Of a DNA stretch of 64,000 nt, positions 48,833 to 60,358 are shown one piece after another; positions within the stretch are counted from its first letter, which is position 1; each line of letters opens with the position of its first letter. Source of the DNA: Caldilineaceae bacterium (GTDB taxonomy: Bacteria; Chloroflexota; Anaerolineae; Caldilineales; Caldilineaceae); contig JAHBVF010000001.1 in NCBI GenBank assembly GCA_019637685.1, forward strand, positions 239,581-303,580, written 5' to 3'. The position numbers and the translations under genes are program-made. The notes under the pieces were generated by a model. It was not told the DNA's origin, made no database searches, and saw only the letters and a program-made list of their open reading frames with translations.

Positions 48833-49801
48833 GTGAATAAACTTGTCGGATTCTTCACAAATCTCGTGCAGGATCCCCGCCGCCGCAACATTACCCTTGG
48901 GGTGATTGTGCTGCTGGTGGGGAGTATCATTCTGAAGCCCCTGATGTCCTCGCCCCACGTCTCTCTGGCTGCTGAACCGCTGCTGGAGCACGGCCCCACC
49001 TGGTTTACCAATGCGTTGCTTACCACACTCATTGTGGATATCCTTCTCATTGCTCTAGCTCTGGCCACCCGGGCCAGCCTGAAAGAGGGTGTGCCCACGG
49101 GTCTCGCCAATGTGATGGAGATGGTGATTGAGGCGCTCTACGGATTGCTGGAAAATGTGGCAGGCAAAAACGCCAAGCGCTTCTTCCCGATTGCAGCGAC
49201 AATCTTCCTCTTTGTCATTGCCAGCAACTATTCGGGCCTGATTCCTGGTGTGGGCAGCATCGGTCTGACCCACGGTGCCAGCGAAGTCGAGAGTGGCCAC
49301 AGTATTTTGATCGATCAGCAGGTTGCGGCGGCGGATGAGAAGGTTGCTTTTTCTCTCTTCCCCGCGGAAGAAGAGGGCCATGCCAAGTTTGTGCCCCTGT
49401 TGCGTGCCCCCAGCGCTGATCTGAATGTGACCTTTGCCCTGGCTCTGATTACAATGGTTTTGGTGCAGTATTACGGCGTTAGCGCCTTGGGTGGCAAATA
49501 TTTCAAGAAGTTTTTCAATTTTGGCGGAAAAGGTTTTATGGGTGCCATCTTTGGTGTGGTGGGCATTCTGGAGCTGATTTCTGAGATCGCCAAAGTCATC
49601 AGCTTCGCCTTTCGTCTTTTTGGTAATATCTTCGCTGGCGAAGTGTTGCTGGCAGTGATGGCCTTTTTGATCGCCTTCCTTCTGCCTATGCCCTTCTACG
49701 GCTTGGAACTGTTCGTTGGTTTTATTCAAGCCTTCGTCTTTATGATGCTGGCTGTGGTTTTCTTTTCGACCGCAATGATTGGTCACGACGACCACCACTA
49801 A
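48833..49801 (+). CDS. atpB: ATP synthase subunit a
   Basis: A 322-residue membrane protein, longer than the 270 of E. coli because of an N-terminal lead and a polar insert of about 50 residues (around 140-195, [20 protein letters not shown]). [17 protein letters not shown] has the essential stator Arg that faces the c ring. Starts at GTG. The long polar loop lies after the second or third helix. Confidence 0.93.
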   Translation: MNKLVGFFTNLVQDPRRRNITLGVIVLLVGSIILKPLMSSPHVSLAAEPLLEHGPTWFTNALLTTLIVDILLIALALATRASLKEGVPTGLANVMEMVIEALYGLLENVAGKNAKRFFPIAATIFLFVIASNYSGLIPGVGSIGLTHGASEVESGHSILIDQQVAAADEKVAFSLFPAEEEGHAKFVPLLRAPSADLNVTFALALITMVLVQYYGVSALGGKYFKKFFNFGGKGFMGAIFGVVGILELISEIAKVISFAFRLFGNIFAGEVLLAVMAFLIAFLLPMPFYGLELFVGFIQAFVFMMLAVVFFSTAMIGHDDHH

Positions 49802-49819
49802 AAAGTTGCAGAATATTAG

Positions 49820-50173
<354 letters not shown>

Positions 50174-50240
50174 TTTTTTCGTTCATCGGTGCTGAAGATC
50201 GTCGCCAGTCTGGCGATGCAAAAGAATCAGGAGGTACATT

Positions 50241-50753
50241 TTGGGCGAAGTACTTGGACAACTCGGCATTAGTGGCCCTCTGCTGCTCTCGCAAATTGTC
50301 AACTTCGTTATCCTGGTGGTTCTGCTGCGTCTCTTCCTCTACCAGCCTGTGTTGAACATGCTGGAAAAGCGCAAGGAACGTATTGCCCAGAGCCTGCAGG
50401 ATGTGGAGCGCTCGTCCAACGCTGCTGCGGAAGCAGAGAAGGAACGGGCAAAGATTCTGGAAGAAGCACGCCGCGAGGCAACTGAAGTGCGCGCCCAGTC
50501 GGCGCGTGACGCGGAACGGATCGCATCTGAGATTCGCTCCCGGGCCGACGCAGAGGCAACCGAAATTCGCATGAAAGCTCAGGCTGATGCAGATGCCCAG
50601 GTGCAAACTGTCATGGCTGAGGCCAAGAAGCAGGTTGCTGACCTGGCGATTTCCGCCACCGAACAGCTCTTGGGGCGGGAACTGCAGAACCGGGGCGAGC
50701 AGGAACGCTTTGTGAATGAGTATCTGGCTCAACAGGGCGGGAGTGGCAAATGA
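50241..50753 (+). CDS. atpF: ATP synthase subunit b
   Basis: A 170-residue stator subunit: one N-terminal helix (about 10-30, [20 protein letters not shown]) then a long Ala/Glu/Arg coiled coil. TTG start with GGAGGT upstream. Overlaps atpH by ATGA. Confidence 0.93.
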   Translation: MGEVLGQLGISGPLLLSQIVNFVILVVLLRLFLYQPVLNMLEKRKERIAQSLQDVERSSNAAAEAEKERAKILEEARREATEVRAQSARDAERIASEIRSRADAEATEIRMKAQADADAQVQTVMAEAKKQVADLAISATEQLLGRELQNRGEQERFVNEYLAQQGGSGK

Positions 50754-51280
50754 GTACACAGCGCATGAAAGCCGACCGATATGCACAGGCCATCCTGGAA
50801 GCGATCGTCGAGCAATGGCAGGAGACACTCTCTTCTGTCGCTGATGCGCTGGCGCAAGGCAATACTCTGGCGGCATTGAACGATTCCAGCGCAGAACTGG
50901 ACGGGCGGCTGGCTCAACTGAGCAAGCTGGTCCCAGCCGGTGCCTCTGCCGAGGTTCAGAACTTCCTGAATATGCTTGCACAGGAGGGAGACCTGGACCT
51001 GCTCGACGCAGTAGGTGTTTCGTTGCGTAGCAGCCTTAGCGATCAGGCCATGCCCAAAGAGGCCGAAATCGTCAGTGCTGTGGAATTGGGCGAGGCGGAG
51101 AAGGAACAATTGCGCCAGCAATTGACCGCCAAGCATGGGGATGGGCTTGTCTTTACCTTCCGTGTGGACCCTGCCTTGATGGGCGGTCTGCGCGTGCGGG
51201 TGGGTGATAGTCTCATTGACCACACAGTAGCCAGCCGGTTGACTGCCCTGCGCGAGGTCATCGCCTCGACAGTGCGCTAG
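50750..51280 (+). CDS. atpH: ATP synthase subunit delta
   Basis: A 176-residue peripheral-stalk protein. [13 protein letters not shown] is the N-terminal helical opening and [19 protein letters not shown] is the conserved C-terminal end. ATGA coupling to atpF. Confidence 0.93.
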   Translation: MSTQRMKADRYAQAILEAIVEQWQETLSSVADALAQGNTLAALNDSSAELDGRLAQLSKLVPAGASAEVQNFLNMLAQEGDLDLLDAVGVSLRSSLSDQAMPKEAEIVSAVELGEAEKEQLRQQLTAKHGDGLVFTFRVDPALMGGLRVRVGDSLIDHTVASRLTALREVIASTVR

Positions 51281-51312
51281 TCGCAACTTGACTTTGAAAG
51301 AGAGGGACGCCT

Positions 51313-52839
51313 ATGGCGATTCGTACTGAAGATATCACCCAGGATTTTACTGCTCTACTCAAGAAGCAGATTCTCGATTTCAAACCTTCTCCTCGCCAAG
51401 TGGACGTGGGCGAAGTGGTCGAAGTCGGCGACGGCATCGCCATTATTTCCGGTCTGCGTGGTGTCATGGCCTCGGAACTGGTGGAATTTACCAAATCCGG
51501 TGTTGTGGGTATGGTCCAGAACCTCAACGAGGATACGGTTGGCGTCATCATTATGGGCGAGTATACGTCCATTGAAGAGGGCGATCTGGTGCGCAGCACA
51601 GGCCGGATTGCCTCTGTCCCTGTGGGCGATGCACTGATTGGCCGGGTGGTCAACGCCATTGGCCAACCTCTGGACGGGAAAGGCCCCATCGATACGGATA
51701 AGCTGCGCAATGTAGAGCGTATTGCCCCCGGTGTTGTCACACGCAAATCAGTGGACACGCCTGTACAGACGGGTATTACGGCTATCGACGCGCTGATCCC
51801 CATCGGCCGCGGCCAGCGGGAACTGATTATCGGCGACCGGCAGACAGGCAAGACCGCTGTCGCTATCGACACGATTATCAACCAGAAGGGCAAAGACCTG
51901 ATCTGCATTTATGTGGCCATCGGTCAAAAGCAATCGACAGTGGCCCAGGTCGTGCAAATTCTGGACAACTACGGCGCGATGGAACACACAATTGTGGTCA
52001 CGGCTTCCGCCTCGGACCCTGCCGCGCTTCAGTTTCTGGCTCCTTTCGCGGGCACTTCCATGGGCGAAGAGTTCATGGAACAGGGCAAAGACGCGCTGAT
52101 TGTCTTTGATGATCTTTCCAAGCACGCCCAGGCCTATCGCCAGGTTTCCTTGCTCCTGCGCCGCCCGCCCGGTCGTGAAGCCTACCCCGGCGACGTTTTC
52201 TATCTGCACAGCCGCCTGCTGGAACGGGCCGCGCGTATGGACGAGGCATCCGGTGGTGGCAGTCTGACTGCTCTGCCGATCATCGAAACCCAATCCGGCG
52301 ACGTTTCGGCATACATTCCCACCAACGTGATTTCCATCACCGACGGCCAGATTTTCCTGGAGAGCGACCTTTTCTATGCGGGTATTCGTCCCGCTCTGAA
52401 TGTGGGTCTGTCGGTGAGCCGTGTGGGTAGTTCTGCCCAGACCAAAGCCATGAAACGGGTTGCCGGTCGCCTGAAACTGGAGTTCAGCCAGTTCCGCGAA
52501 TTGGCTGCTTTCGCCCAGTTTGGCAGCGATCTGGACGCTTCCACCCAGCGCCAGTTGAGCCGTGGGCAGCGCATTCAGGAAATTCTGAAACAGCCCCAGT
52601 ACCGGCCTATGGCCCAGGACCACCAGGTCTTCAGCCTCTATGCTGTGACCAATGGATTTGTGGACAATGTGCCGGTGGATCAGGTGAAGAAGTGGGAATT
52701 GGATATGCACGCCTATATGGACTCCAATCACCCAGAGATCGGTCAGAATATTATGCGCACAGGAACCCTGCCCGACGAGAGTGTGGATTCCTTGCGGCTG
52801 GCCCTGACAGACTTCAACAATGGCTGGAGCGCTAGCTAG
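51313..52839 (+). CDS. atpA: ATP synthase subunit alpha
   Basis: A 508-residue F1 alpha subunit. [11 protein letters not shown] is the non-catalytic P-loop, [12 protein letters not shown] the Walker B region, and [18 protein letters not shown] holds the Arg finger region for the beta active site. GAGAGGG upstream of ATG. Confidence 0.97.
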   Translation: MAIRTEDITQDFTALLKKQILDFKPSPRQVDVGEVVEVGDGIAIISGLRGVMASELVEFTKSGVVGMVQNLNEDTVGVIIMGEYTSIEEGDLVRSTGRIASVPVGDALIGRVVNAIGQPLDGKGPIDTDKLRNVERIAPGVVTRKSVDTPVQTGITAIDALIPIGRGQRELIIGDRQTGKTAVAIDTIINQKGKDLICIYVAIGQKQSTVAQVVQILDNYGAMEHTIVVTASASDPAALQFLAPFAGTSMGEEFMEQGKDALIVFDDLSKHAQAYRQVSLLLRRPPGREAYPGDVFYLHSRLLERAARMDEASGGGSLTALPIIETQSGDVSAYIPTNVISITDGQIFLESDLFYAGIRPALNVGLSVSRVGSSAQTKAMKRVAGRLKLEFSQFRELAAFAQFGSDLDASTQRQLSRGQRIQEILKQPQYRPMAQDHQVFSLYAVTNGFVDNVPVDQVKKWELDMHAYMDSNHPEIGQNIMRTGTLPDESVDSLRLALTDFNNGWSAS

Positions 52840-52954
52840 ACTGAAGAATCATCGCAAGGGCACAAAAACACAGGGGAATCGTCCTGGTTCTTCTTCGTGA
52901 CTTGGTGTCTGTTGTGGCACGTTTGTTGCATTCCCTATTCAAAGGGAGGGTCTC
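52840..52954. repeat. degenerate palindromic spacer between atpA and atpG
   Basis: AGGGCACAAAAACACAGGGGAATC and a right half with TTCTTCGTGACTTGGTGTCT resemble the decayed form of the CACGAAGGCACAAAGACAC hairpin present intact at 58424. The gap is long for an atp operon. Confidence 0.4.
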
Positions 52955-53824
52955 TTGCCCAGTACACGAGAAATTAGACGCCGTATCCGTTCTGTGAAGA
53001 ACATCTCCCAGGTCACAAAGGCCATGGAAGCGGTGGCGGCATCCAAAATGCGCCGGGCGCAGAACCAAGTGTTGGCGACCCGTCCCTATGCCAAAAAGGC
53101 CCAGGAAGTTCTGAGCTATATTGCCCGGTTGAACACCACCGAAGGCGATCTGGACGCGCTGATCAACGAGCGAGCCGAGATCAAACGGGTGGGTATTCTG
53201 CTGGTCACTGCGGATCGCGGGCTGGCTGGCGGCTTCAACGCCAATATTATGCGTACGACTGCCCAGTTTATGCGCAAGCAGCGGGCCGAAGGCCGGGAAG
53301 TCGAAGTCATAACGGTGGGACGCAAAGGGCGAGATTGGCTTATGCGCTACGACCCGGTTGTGCGTGCCGAATTTATGGGGCTGGGCGATGCGCCTACCAC
53401 CAACGATATCGCACCTGTCACACGCATTCTGCTCGACGATTACCGTTCTGGCCGTTTTGATCAGGTGTACGCTATCTACACAGATTTTGTAAATACGCTT
53501 GTACAACAGCCTGTGGTTCAGAAACTTCTGCCTGTGGAGCCTGCCGAGCCTTCTGTGTCCATGGCCCCCGATTACATTTTTGAACCGAGCCCTGCGGCTG
53601 TGCTGACCCAAGTGATCATCGGTTTTACCGAAGTGCAGGTCCTGCAATCCCTCTATGAATCGTCGGCCAGCGAACATTCGGCCCGTATGGTGGCCATGCG
53701 TAACGCGACCGAGGCGGCCAATGAATTGGTCGATGATTTGACCCTACGCTACAACAAGGCCCGCCAGGAAGGCATTACGCGGGAACTGATGGACATTATA
53801 GGTGGCAGCGTGGCCGGAGAGTGA
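52955..53824 (+). CDS. atpG: ATP synthase subunit gamma
   Basis: A 289-residue rotor subunit. [31 protein letters not shown] is the conserved N-terminal helix (core [17 protein letters not shown]), and [21 protein letters not shown] the C-terminal helix. TTG start with GGGAGG at good spacing. Confidence 0.96.
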   Translation: MPSTREIRRRIRSVKNISQVTKAMEAVAASKMRRAQNQVLATRPYAKKAQEVLSYIARLNTTEGDLDALINERAEIKRVGILLVTADRGLAGGFNANIMRTTAQFMRKQRAEGREVEVITVGRKGRDWLMRYDPVVRAEFMGLGDAPTTNDIAPVTRILLDDYRSGRFDQVYAIYTDFVNTLVQQPVVQKLLPVEPAEPSVSMAPDYIFEPSPAAVLTQVIIGFTEVQVLQSLYESSASEHSARMVAMRNATEAANELVDDLTLRYNKARQEGITRELMDIIGGSVAGE

Positions 53825-53876
53825 TCTGTCTTTTGTGGCGCTGGACAGCACTGATGATCGACACAAACCACATTGA

Positions 53877-55334
<1,458 letters not shown>

Positions 55335-55398
55335 TCTGTCGACGATTTTCCTAATGAACCAATTGGTAGATAGTAACCGATTGGTTCATCGGTTGCTT

Positions 55399-55497
55399 TT
55401 GATTACACTGGAAACAAAGTTATTCGACTACAGAAGTTCAACTTTTCTGAAAAGTCGAACTTCTACGCCCAAAAAACTTTGTTGACGCTGGATTGAT
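55399..55497. mobile_element. 99-bp palindromic element, copy 2, between atpD and atpC
   Basis: Reverse complement of the element at 27045-27143, differing at two positions in my alignment. It lies wholly between atpD and atpC and ends 17 bases before atpC, so it supplies most of their spacer. Its central hairpin could lower expression of atpC. Confidence 0.9.
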
Positions 55498-55514
55498 GCC
55501 ACGAGGATAAATGT

Positions 55515-55955
55515 ATGACCATTCAAGTGGAGATTGTCACCCCTCGCCGGGAGCTGTTCAACGGTGAAGTGCAGATGATTACGCTGCCGGGAATCGACGG
55601 CCAGATGGGCGTTATGGGCCAGCACGCACCTCTCTTGACAATACTGGATGTGGGCGAAATTGTCCTGCATCGCCCGAACGAGGAACCCGACTACATCGCC
55701 GTCACTGGTGGTGTGGTGGAAGTGCGCCCGGATAAAGTGATCGTTCTGGCCCGTTCTGCCGAACGCGCGGACGAGATTGATGTAGCCCGTGCCGAGTCTG
55801 CTCTGCGTCGTGCCGAGGAATCCCGCGAGAACCGGCCCGCGGAAGAACGAAGGCCGGTGGAACTGGCCTTGCGCCGCAGCCAGGTCCGCCTGAAAGTGGC
55901 CCGGCGTCGGCGTGCCCGGCGGCCAGGGATGTCCCCTCATCAAGACGACGAGTAG
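55515..55955 (+). CDS. atpC: ATP synthase subunit epsilon
   Basis: A 146-residue epsilon subunit. The N-terminal beta barrel (VEIVTPRRELFNGEVQMITLPG, core TPRRELF and LPGIDGQMGVMGQHAPLLT) is normal. The C-terminal helices end in a basic tail (RLKVARRRRARRPGMSP), somewhat unlike usual epsilon tails. Confidence 0.94.
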   Translation: MTIQVEIVTPRRELFNGEVQMITLPGIDGQMGVMGQHAPLLTILDVGEIVLHRPNEEPDYIAVTGGVVEVRPDKVIVLARSAERADEIDVARAESALRRAEESRENRPAEERRPVELALRRSQVRLKVARRRRARRPGMSPHQDDE

Positions 55956-55990
55956 GCATCAGGGCCTGTCCGAACAAACTGTTGTACAAT

Positions 55991-56022
55991 AAAGCCGGTC
56001 CTACGCCAGGGGCCGGCTTTTC
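55991..56022 (+). terminator. rho-independent terminator of the atp operon
   Basis: AAAGCCGGTCCT and AGGGGCCGGCTTTT form a GC-rich stem with a short T-run. Confidence 0.85.
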
Positions 56023-56045
56023 TGTGTGCGGAATGCGGATGACAG

Positions 56046-56114
56046 AATTCTGTGACTATTCAGCCATAAGCCAGCCGGTTAGCAAACGGCGCTGGCCTGA
56101 ATAGTCACAGAATT
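56046..56114. repeat. hairpin AATTCTGTGACTATTCAG / CTGAATAGTCACAGAATT
   Basis: An 18-bp perfect inverted repeat (56046-56063 with 56097-56114) enclosing a second GC-rich pairing. A dispersed palindrome word. Confidence 0.9.
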
Positions 56115-56184
56115 AGCAGGTGTTGCCCGTCCCTTTCCGCTGAAATCCGCGTGTAGACAAACAGCCCATCCCTGAATCAATCCT

Positions 56185-56544
56185 ATGAACCTTTGGCATC
56201 CCATCGGTATTCTCATCAGCGGTCTGATAATCTACTGGTCCATCGAAGATGACCGGCTGCTGCGCACAGACCCGGACGAATATCTGCGCCGAATGGTGCG
56301 TGGGGATGGAAACTACTGCATAACTGTGCAGTCCTATTTGGGCCGCTTTGCCCGGACCCACGCGCTGGAATTGGCCCAGATCGAAGACGCGGACAGGCGT
56401 CAGGCCGAATATATTCGTCGAGTGTTGGCGATGCCCGACCGGGCACGAATGCTGGCAATGGCCCGCTGGGAGGTACGTTTTCGGGGGTTGGCTTTCGCTG
56501 TGATTGGATTGGTTCTGCTTTTTGATTGGGCAGCAGGCATCTGA
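56185..56544 (+). CDS. hypothetical small membrane protein
   Basis: A 119-residue protein with a helix at each end (about 5-21, PIGILISGLIIYW, and 97-117, GLAFAVIGLVLLFDWAAGI) and a basic, charged middle. No family recognised. Lies alone between the atp terminator and the sugar genes. Confidence 0.65.
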   Translation: MNLWHPIGILISGLIIYWSIEDDRLLRTDPDEYLRRMVRGDGNYCITVQSYLGRFARTHALELAQIEDADRRQAEYIRRVLAMPDRARMLAMARWEVRFRGLAFAVIGLVLLFDWAAGI

Positions 56545-56852
56545 TACTGCACCCTACACCCCATTCAACATTGTATGGCTGTGAGCAGTCGGCGCTCCTG
56601 GCTGAGAGCGGCGCGGCGACAGACACCGCGCAAGCCACTTGGCTCTACACGTTCGACCCCTTTGGGTATACAATACGCACTATTGGTAGTGCGTGGCTGA
56701 CATCCTGTCTTAGATACAAGAGTTTATGTGTGAAGTCAGGGTGATTGCCGCGTGAGGTTGTGCATTTTATCTGTCGGTCGCGTGGATAACGTTTTTCCAA
56801 GTGTCCATGCGGCTCTGCCTATTACCCGTTCTGTGCAGAAAGGACCCATCCC
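56545..56852 (+). promoter_or_regulatory. upstream region of the GH4-epimerase-dehydrogenase genes, with candidate operator
   Basis: No gene is supported. ATAACGTTTT at 56786-56795, about 57 bases before the GH4 start, matches nine of ten bases of AAAACGTTTT found before araA (63695-63704). A CG-centred palindrome of this kind is typical of LacI/GntR-type sugar repressors. Confidence 0.45.
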
Positions 56853-58406
56853 ATGCCCATCAAAATCGCTATGATCGGAGCCGGTTCCATCGGCTTCACC
56901 CGCAAGCTGATGCACGACATTCTGGCCGTGCCGGAGCTGACCGACACCCACTTCGCTTTTATGGACATCAACCCGGCCAATCTGGAGATGATTGCCCAAC
57001 TGGCCCAGCGGGACATCGACGCCAATAAATTGCCCGCCATCATCAGCACCACCACCGACCGCCGGGAAGCGCTGGATGGCGCCAATTATGTCATCTCCAC
57101 CATTCGCCAGGGTGGGCTGGATGCTTTCAAGCTGGATATCGAAATTCCGTTGAAATACGGCATCGACCAGTGCGTGGGCGACACCATCTGTGCCGGTGGC
57201 ATACTATACGGTCAACGCACCATCCCGGCCCTGCTCGACATCTGCGCCGACATCCGGGAGATGGCCGCGGACAACCCTCTTTTTCTCAATTATTCCAACC
57301 CCATGGCAATGAATGTGTGGGCCTGCAACCAGTACGGCGGGGTGAACACTGTCGGTCTCTGCCACGGCGTCCAGGGCGGCCACACAATCATCACCCGCAG
57401 CATCGAACACTGGGCCAGACAGGAAGGGCTGATCGGTGCGGACGAAACGATTTCCAAGAAGGAAGTGGATATTGTCTGCGCGGGGATCAACCACCAGACC
57501 TGGTACACAAAAGTCCAGTGGCGGGGGATGGATATGGTTCCTCTGCTCCCCGAACTCATCGGGGCACATCCCACATATCGCGAGACGGAGAAATTGCGCA
57601 TCGATGTGGCCCGGCGCTTCGGCTATTTCAGCACCGAATCCAACGGCCATCTGAGCGAATATCTGCCCTGGTATCGCAAGCGGGTGGACGAGATTCCTCA
57701 GTGGATCGATATGTCCAGCTGGATCAACGGCGAGACCGGCGGCTATCTGCGGGTCTGCACCGAAGGGCGCAACTGGTTCGAGACCGATTTCCCCAACTGG
57801 ATGAAAGAAGAACCGCCGGTGATTGCCGGGGACCGGCGCAGCGAAGAGCACGGCTCGTTCATTATCGAAGGGCTGGAGACCGGGCGACCCTATCGGGGCC
57901 ACTTCAATATTTTGAACAAAGGCCACATCACAAACTTGCCCGACGGCTGTGTGATTGAGATTCCCGGCTATGTGGACAAGAATGGCATCAATATGCCGGT
58001 GGTGGGGGACCTGCCTATGGCCTGCGCGGCCACCTGTTCGGCCAGCGTGCGGGTGCAGCAGATGGCGGTGGAAGCCGCGGTCCACGGCGACGTAACACTG
58101 CTCAAGCAGGCGATGCTCCACGACCCCCTCACCGGCGCGGTCTGCAACCCGGAGGAAGTCTGGCAGATGACCGACGAAATGCTGGTGGCCCAGGCCCAGT
58201 GGCTGCCCAACTACGCGGGCGAAATCTCCGCGGCCCAGAGCCGTCTGGCCGCGGCCGAGAGCAACGGAACCCGGGTGCGTCTGGTGCAAACGGTCGGCGC
58301 GGCCCGGCTGCACACAAAGACAGTCGAGGAACTGGCGCTGGACAAAGCCGCGGCCCGGGCCAACGCCGCTGCCGCGGACAAGGGCAAGATGACGAAAGTA
58401 GTGTAG
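56853..58406 (+). CDS. family 4 glycoside hydrolase (alpha-galactosidase/galacturonidase-like)
   Basis: A 517-residue GH4 enzyme. IGAGSIGFTRKLMHDI binds NAD+, LNYSNPMAMNVWA and GLCHGVQGGH give the metal-ligand Cys and His, and AGINHQTWYTKV the second His. GH4 enzymes use an oxidation-elimination mechanism with NAD+ and Mn2+ and act on alpha-glycosides. The protein is some 60-70 residues longer than usual, with an Ala-rich C-terminal helix. Next to pentose genes it may release L-arabinose, galactose or uronic acid from plant polymers. Confidence 0.88.
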   Translation: MPIKIAMIGAGSIGFTRKLMHDILAVPELTDTHFAFMDINPANLEMIAQLAQRDIDANKLPAIISTTTDRREALDGANYVISTIRQGGLDAFKLDIEIPLKYGIDQCVGDTICAGGILYGQRTIPALLDICADIREMAADNPLFLNYSNPMAMNVWACNQYGGVNTVGLCHGVQGGHTIITRSIEHWARQEGLIGADETISKKEVDIVCAGINHQTWYTKVQWRGMDMVPLLPELIGAHPTYRETEKLRIDVARRFGYFSTESNGHLSEYLPWYRKRVDEIPQWIDMSSWINGETGGYLRVCTEGRNWFETDFPNWMKEEPPVIAGDRRSEEHGSFIIEGLETGRPYRGHFNILNKGHITNLPDGCVIEIPGYVDKNGINMPVVGDLPMACAATCSASVRVQQMAVEAAVHGDVTLLKQAMLHDPLTGAVCNPEEVWQMTDEMLVAQAQWLPNYAGEISAAQSRLAAAESNGTRVRLVQTVGAARLHTKTVEELALDKAAARANAAAADKGKMTKVV

Positions 58407-58423
58407 TCCGCAAGAGAAGAAGC

Positions 58424-58487
58424 AACCACGAAGGCACAAAGACACAAAGGAAGATGATTTTCTTCGTGTCTTTGTGCCTTCGTGGTT
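58424..58487. repeat. hairpin AACCACGAAGGCACAAAGACAC family
   Basis: Arms at 58424-58445 and 58466-58487 are complementary over 22 bases. A dispersed palindrome known from many bacterial genomes; here between GH4 and the epimerase gene. Confidence 0.9.
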
Positions 58488-58508
58488 AAGTTGGATACGG
58501 AGAATTTT

Positions 58509-59150
58509 ATGCTGGAAGCACTCAAAGAAGAACTCTACACCCTCCATCGGGAACTGCCCAAGAACGATCTGGTGCGCTGGACCGGCGGCAACATCAGCGC
58601 CCGCGACCCGGAGAGCGGGCTGGTGGTGATCAAACCCAGCGGCGTGCGTTACGAGAAGCTGCGGTCCGCGGATCACGTGGTGGTGGATATGGACGGCCAT
58701 ATCGTCGAGGGCAAGCTCAAACCCTCCTCCGACACGGCCAGCCACCTGCACATCTACAAACACCGGCCCGATGTGAACGGGATTGTCCACACCCATTCTC
58801 CCTATGCCACTGCCTTTGCCGCCATCGGCAAGCCCATTCCCTGCTGTCTCACCGCCATTGCCGACGAGTTCGGCGGACCCATTCCCTGCGCCGGTTTTGC
58901 GCTGATCGGCAGCGAAGCCATCGGCCAGCAGGTGTTGGACCACATCGGATCGTCCCAGGCCGTGCTCCTGCAACAGCACGGCGTATTTACGATTGGCAAG
59001 AACGCCGAAGCCGCGGTCAAAGCCGCGGTGATGACCGAAGATGTGGCAAAGTCGGTCTGGCTGGCCATGCAGCTGGGCCAGGTGCAGGAGATTCCGCCGG
59101 AGGATGTGGCGAAGCTGCACCACCGGTACACGCACGTCTATGGGCAATAG
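58509..59150 (+). CDS. araD: L-ribulose-5-phosphate 4-epimerase-like class II aldolase
   Basis: A 213-residue class II aldolase/epimerase. RWTGGNISARD and KPSGVRYEKL bind phosphate, GIVHTHSPYATAFA and LQQHGVFTIGKN carry the zinc histidines. The araBA genes nearby support epimerisation of L-ribulose-5-P to D-xylulose-5-P, but fuculose-type aldolases share these motifs. ATG 58509 has GGAG six bases before; the GTG at 58482 lies in the repeat hairpin. Confidence 0.85.
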   Translation: MLEALKEELYTLHRELPKNDLVRWTGGNISARDPESGLVVIKPSGVRYEKLRSADHVVVDMDGHIVEGKLKPSSDTASHLHIYKHRPDVNGIVHTHSPYATAFAAIGKPIPCCLTAIADEFGGPIPCAGFALIGSEAIGQQVLDHIGSSQAVLLQQHGVFTIGKNAEAAVKAAVMTEDVAKSVWLAMQLGQVQEIPPEDVAKLHHRYTHVYGQ

Positions 59151-59183
59151 AACTGTGTTCGGGTATCGACTGCGAGAGGTTGT

Positions 59184-59229
59184 GGTGCGTAGTGCGTGGT
59201 ACGTGGACCGGTACACGCACTACGCACCG
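59184..59229. repeat. hairpin GGTGCGTAGTGCGTG / CACGCACTACGCACC
   Basis: A 15-bp inverted repeat around TGGTACGTGG-like centre, between the epimerase and dehydrogenase genes. Confidence 0.85.
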
Positions 59230-59262
59230 TCCCGTTTTTATGACAGCGAGGAGACCCCTTCT

Positions 59263-60282
59263 ATGAAATCACTACGACTGCACGGCGTCGGCGATCTGCG
59301 CCTGCACGAGGAGCCTGTGCCTGTGCCGGGCGACGGGGAAGTGCTGCTGCGGGTGACAGCCGTGGGCATCTGCGGCAGTGACCTGCACTGGTTCGAGGAG
59401 GGCAGCATCGGCGACGCCAGGCTGGCCCACCCGCTGGTGCTGGGCCACGAGTTCGCGGCGGTGATCGAGAGCGGTCCCCGCAAAGGCGAGCGGGTGGCGG
59501 TGGACCCGGCCCTGCCCTGTGGACGCTGCGAGTTCTGCGAGACCGGCTACCCCAACTTCTGTCTCGCCACCCACTTCTCCGGCCACGGCAAAGACGACGG
59601 CAGCCTGCGCGAGTTTATGGCCTGGCCGGAGCGGGCGCTCCTCACCCTGCCCGACAGCGTTTCCGATGTAGCCGGTGCGCTGCTGGAACCCCTGGGCGTG
59701 GCCCTCTACGCGTTGGATTTAGGACAGATTCGGGTGGGGGATGCGGTGGGCATCTTTGGCTGTGGACCCATCGGGCTGATGCTGATCCGGCTGGCCCGAT
59801 TGAACGGCGCACGGCAAATTGTCGCCACGGATTTGCTGCCTCACCGGCTGGAAGTAGCCGCGGAAATGGGCGCGGATGTGGTCTTGCAAGCCGACGCCGA
59901 AGGCAGCGAACGGGCCGCGGTTCTCGACGCTACCGGCGGGCGGGGCATCGACGTGGCCTTTGAGATCGCCGGGGCCAACCCCGCGGTGGAGACCGCCATC
60001 GAGACCGCCCGTCCCGGTGCCCGCGTCGTGCTGGTGGGCATCCCGTCGGACGACCGCACCTCCTTCAGCGCATCCACCGCCCGCCGCAAGGGGCTGACGA
60101 TTCAGCTTTGTCGACGCATGGCCCACACCTATCCACGCGCGATTGCTCTGGCGGAGAGCGGGCAGATCGATTTGGATGTGTTGGCGTCCCACTGTTTCCC
60201 GCTGGAGGAATATCAGCGTGCCTTTGCCGTCGCCGCGGCGCGGGATGGATTGAAAGTGGTGGTGGAGCCGAAAGGGAGATGA
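59263..60282 (+). CDS. zinc-dependent sorbitol/xylitol-type dehydrogenase
   Basis: A 339-residue medium-chain dehydrogenase. GICGSDLHW and LGHEFAAVIE hold catalytic zinc ligands, CGRCEFCETGYPNFC supplies the four structural-zinc Cys and IFGCGPIGLMLIRLA binds NAD(P). Polyol oxidation fits the neighbourhood. GAGGAG upstream of ATG 59263. Confidence 0.92.
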   Translation: MKSLRLHGVGDLRLHEEPVPVPGDGEVLLRVTAVGICGSDLHWFEEGSIGDARLAHPLVLGHEFAAVIESGPRKGERVAVDPALPCGRCEFCETGYPNFCLATHFSGHGKDDGSLREFMAWPERALLTLPDSVSDVAGALLEPLGVALYALDLGQIRVGDAVGIFGCGPIGLMLIRLARLNGARQIVATDLLPHRLEVAAEMGADVVLQADAEGSERAAVLDATGGRGIDVAFEIAGANPAVETAIETARPGARVVLVGIPSDDRTSFSASTARRKGLTIQLCRRMAHTYPRAIALAESGQIDLDVLASHCFPLEEYQRAFAVAAARDGLKVVVEPKGR

Positions 60283-60307
60283 CCGAGGCGAGTGCCGATC
60301 CTTTAAA

Positions 60308-60358
60308 TTGAAACGTAAAACGTGAGATTGATCCCCAATCTCACGTTTTACGTTTCAA
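60308..60358. terminator. bidirectional terminator, 23-bp perfect stem
   Basis: Arms at 60308-60330 and 60336-60358 are perfect complements (TTGAAACGTAAAACGTGAG at the base). It lies between the convergent dehydrogenase and araB genes and overlaps the end of araB. Confidence 0.93.

Noticed and set aside
57204..59216. 670-codon open frame antisense to the GH4 and epimerase genes
   Set aside because: Composition is that of a reverse-strand shadow and it crosses two well-supported genes and a repeat hairpin.
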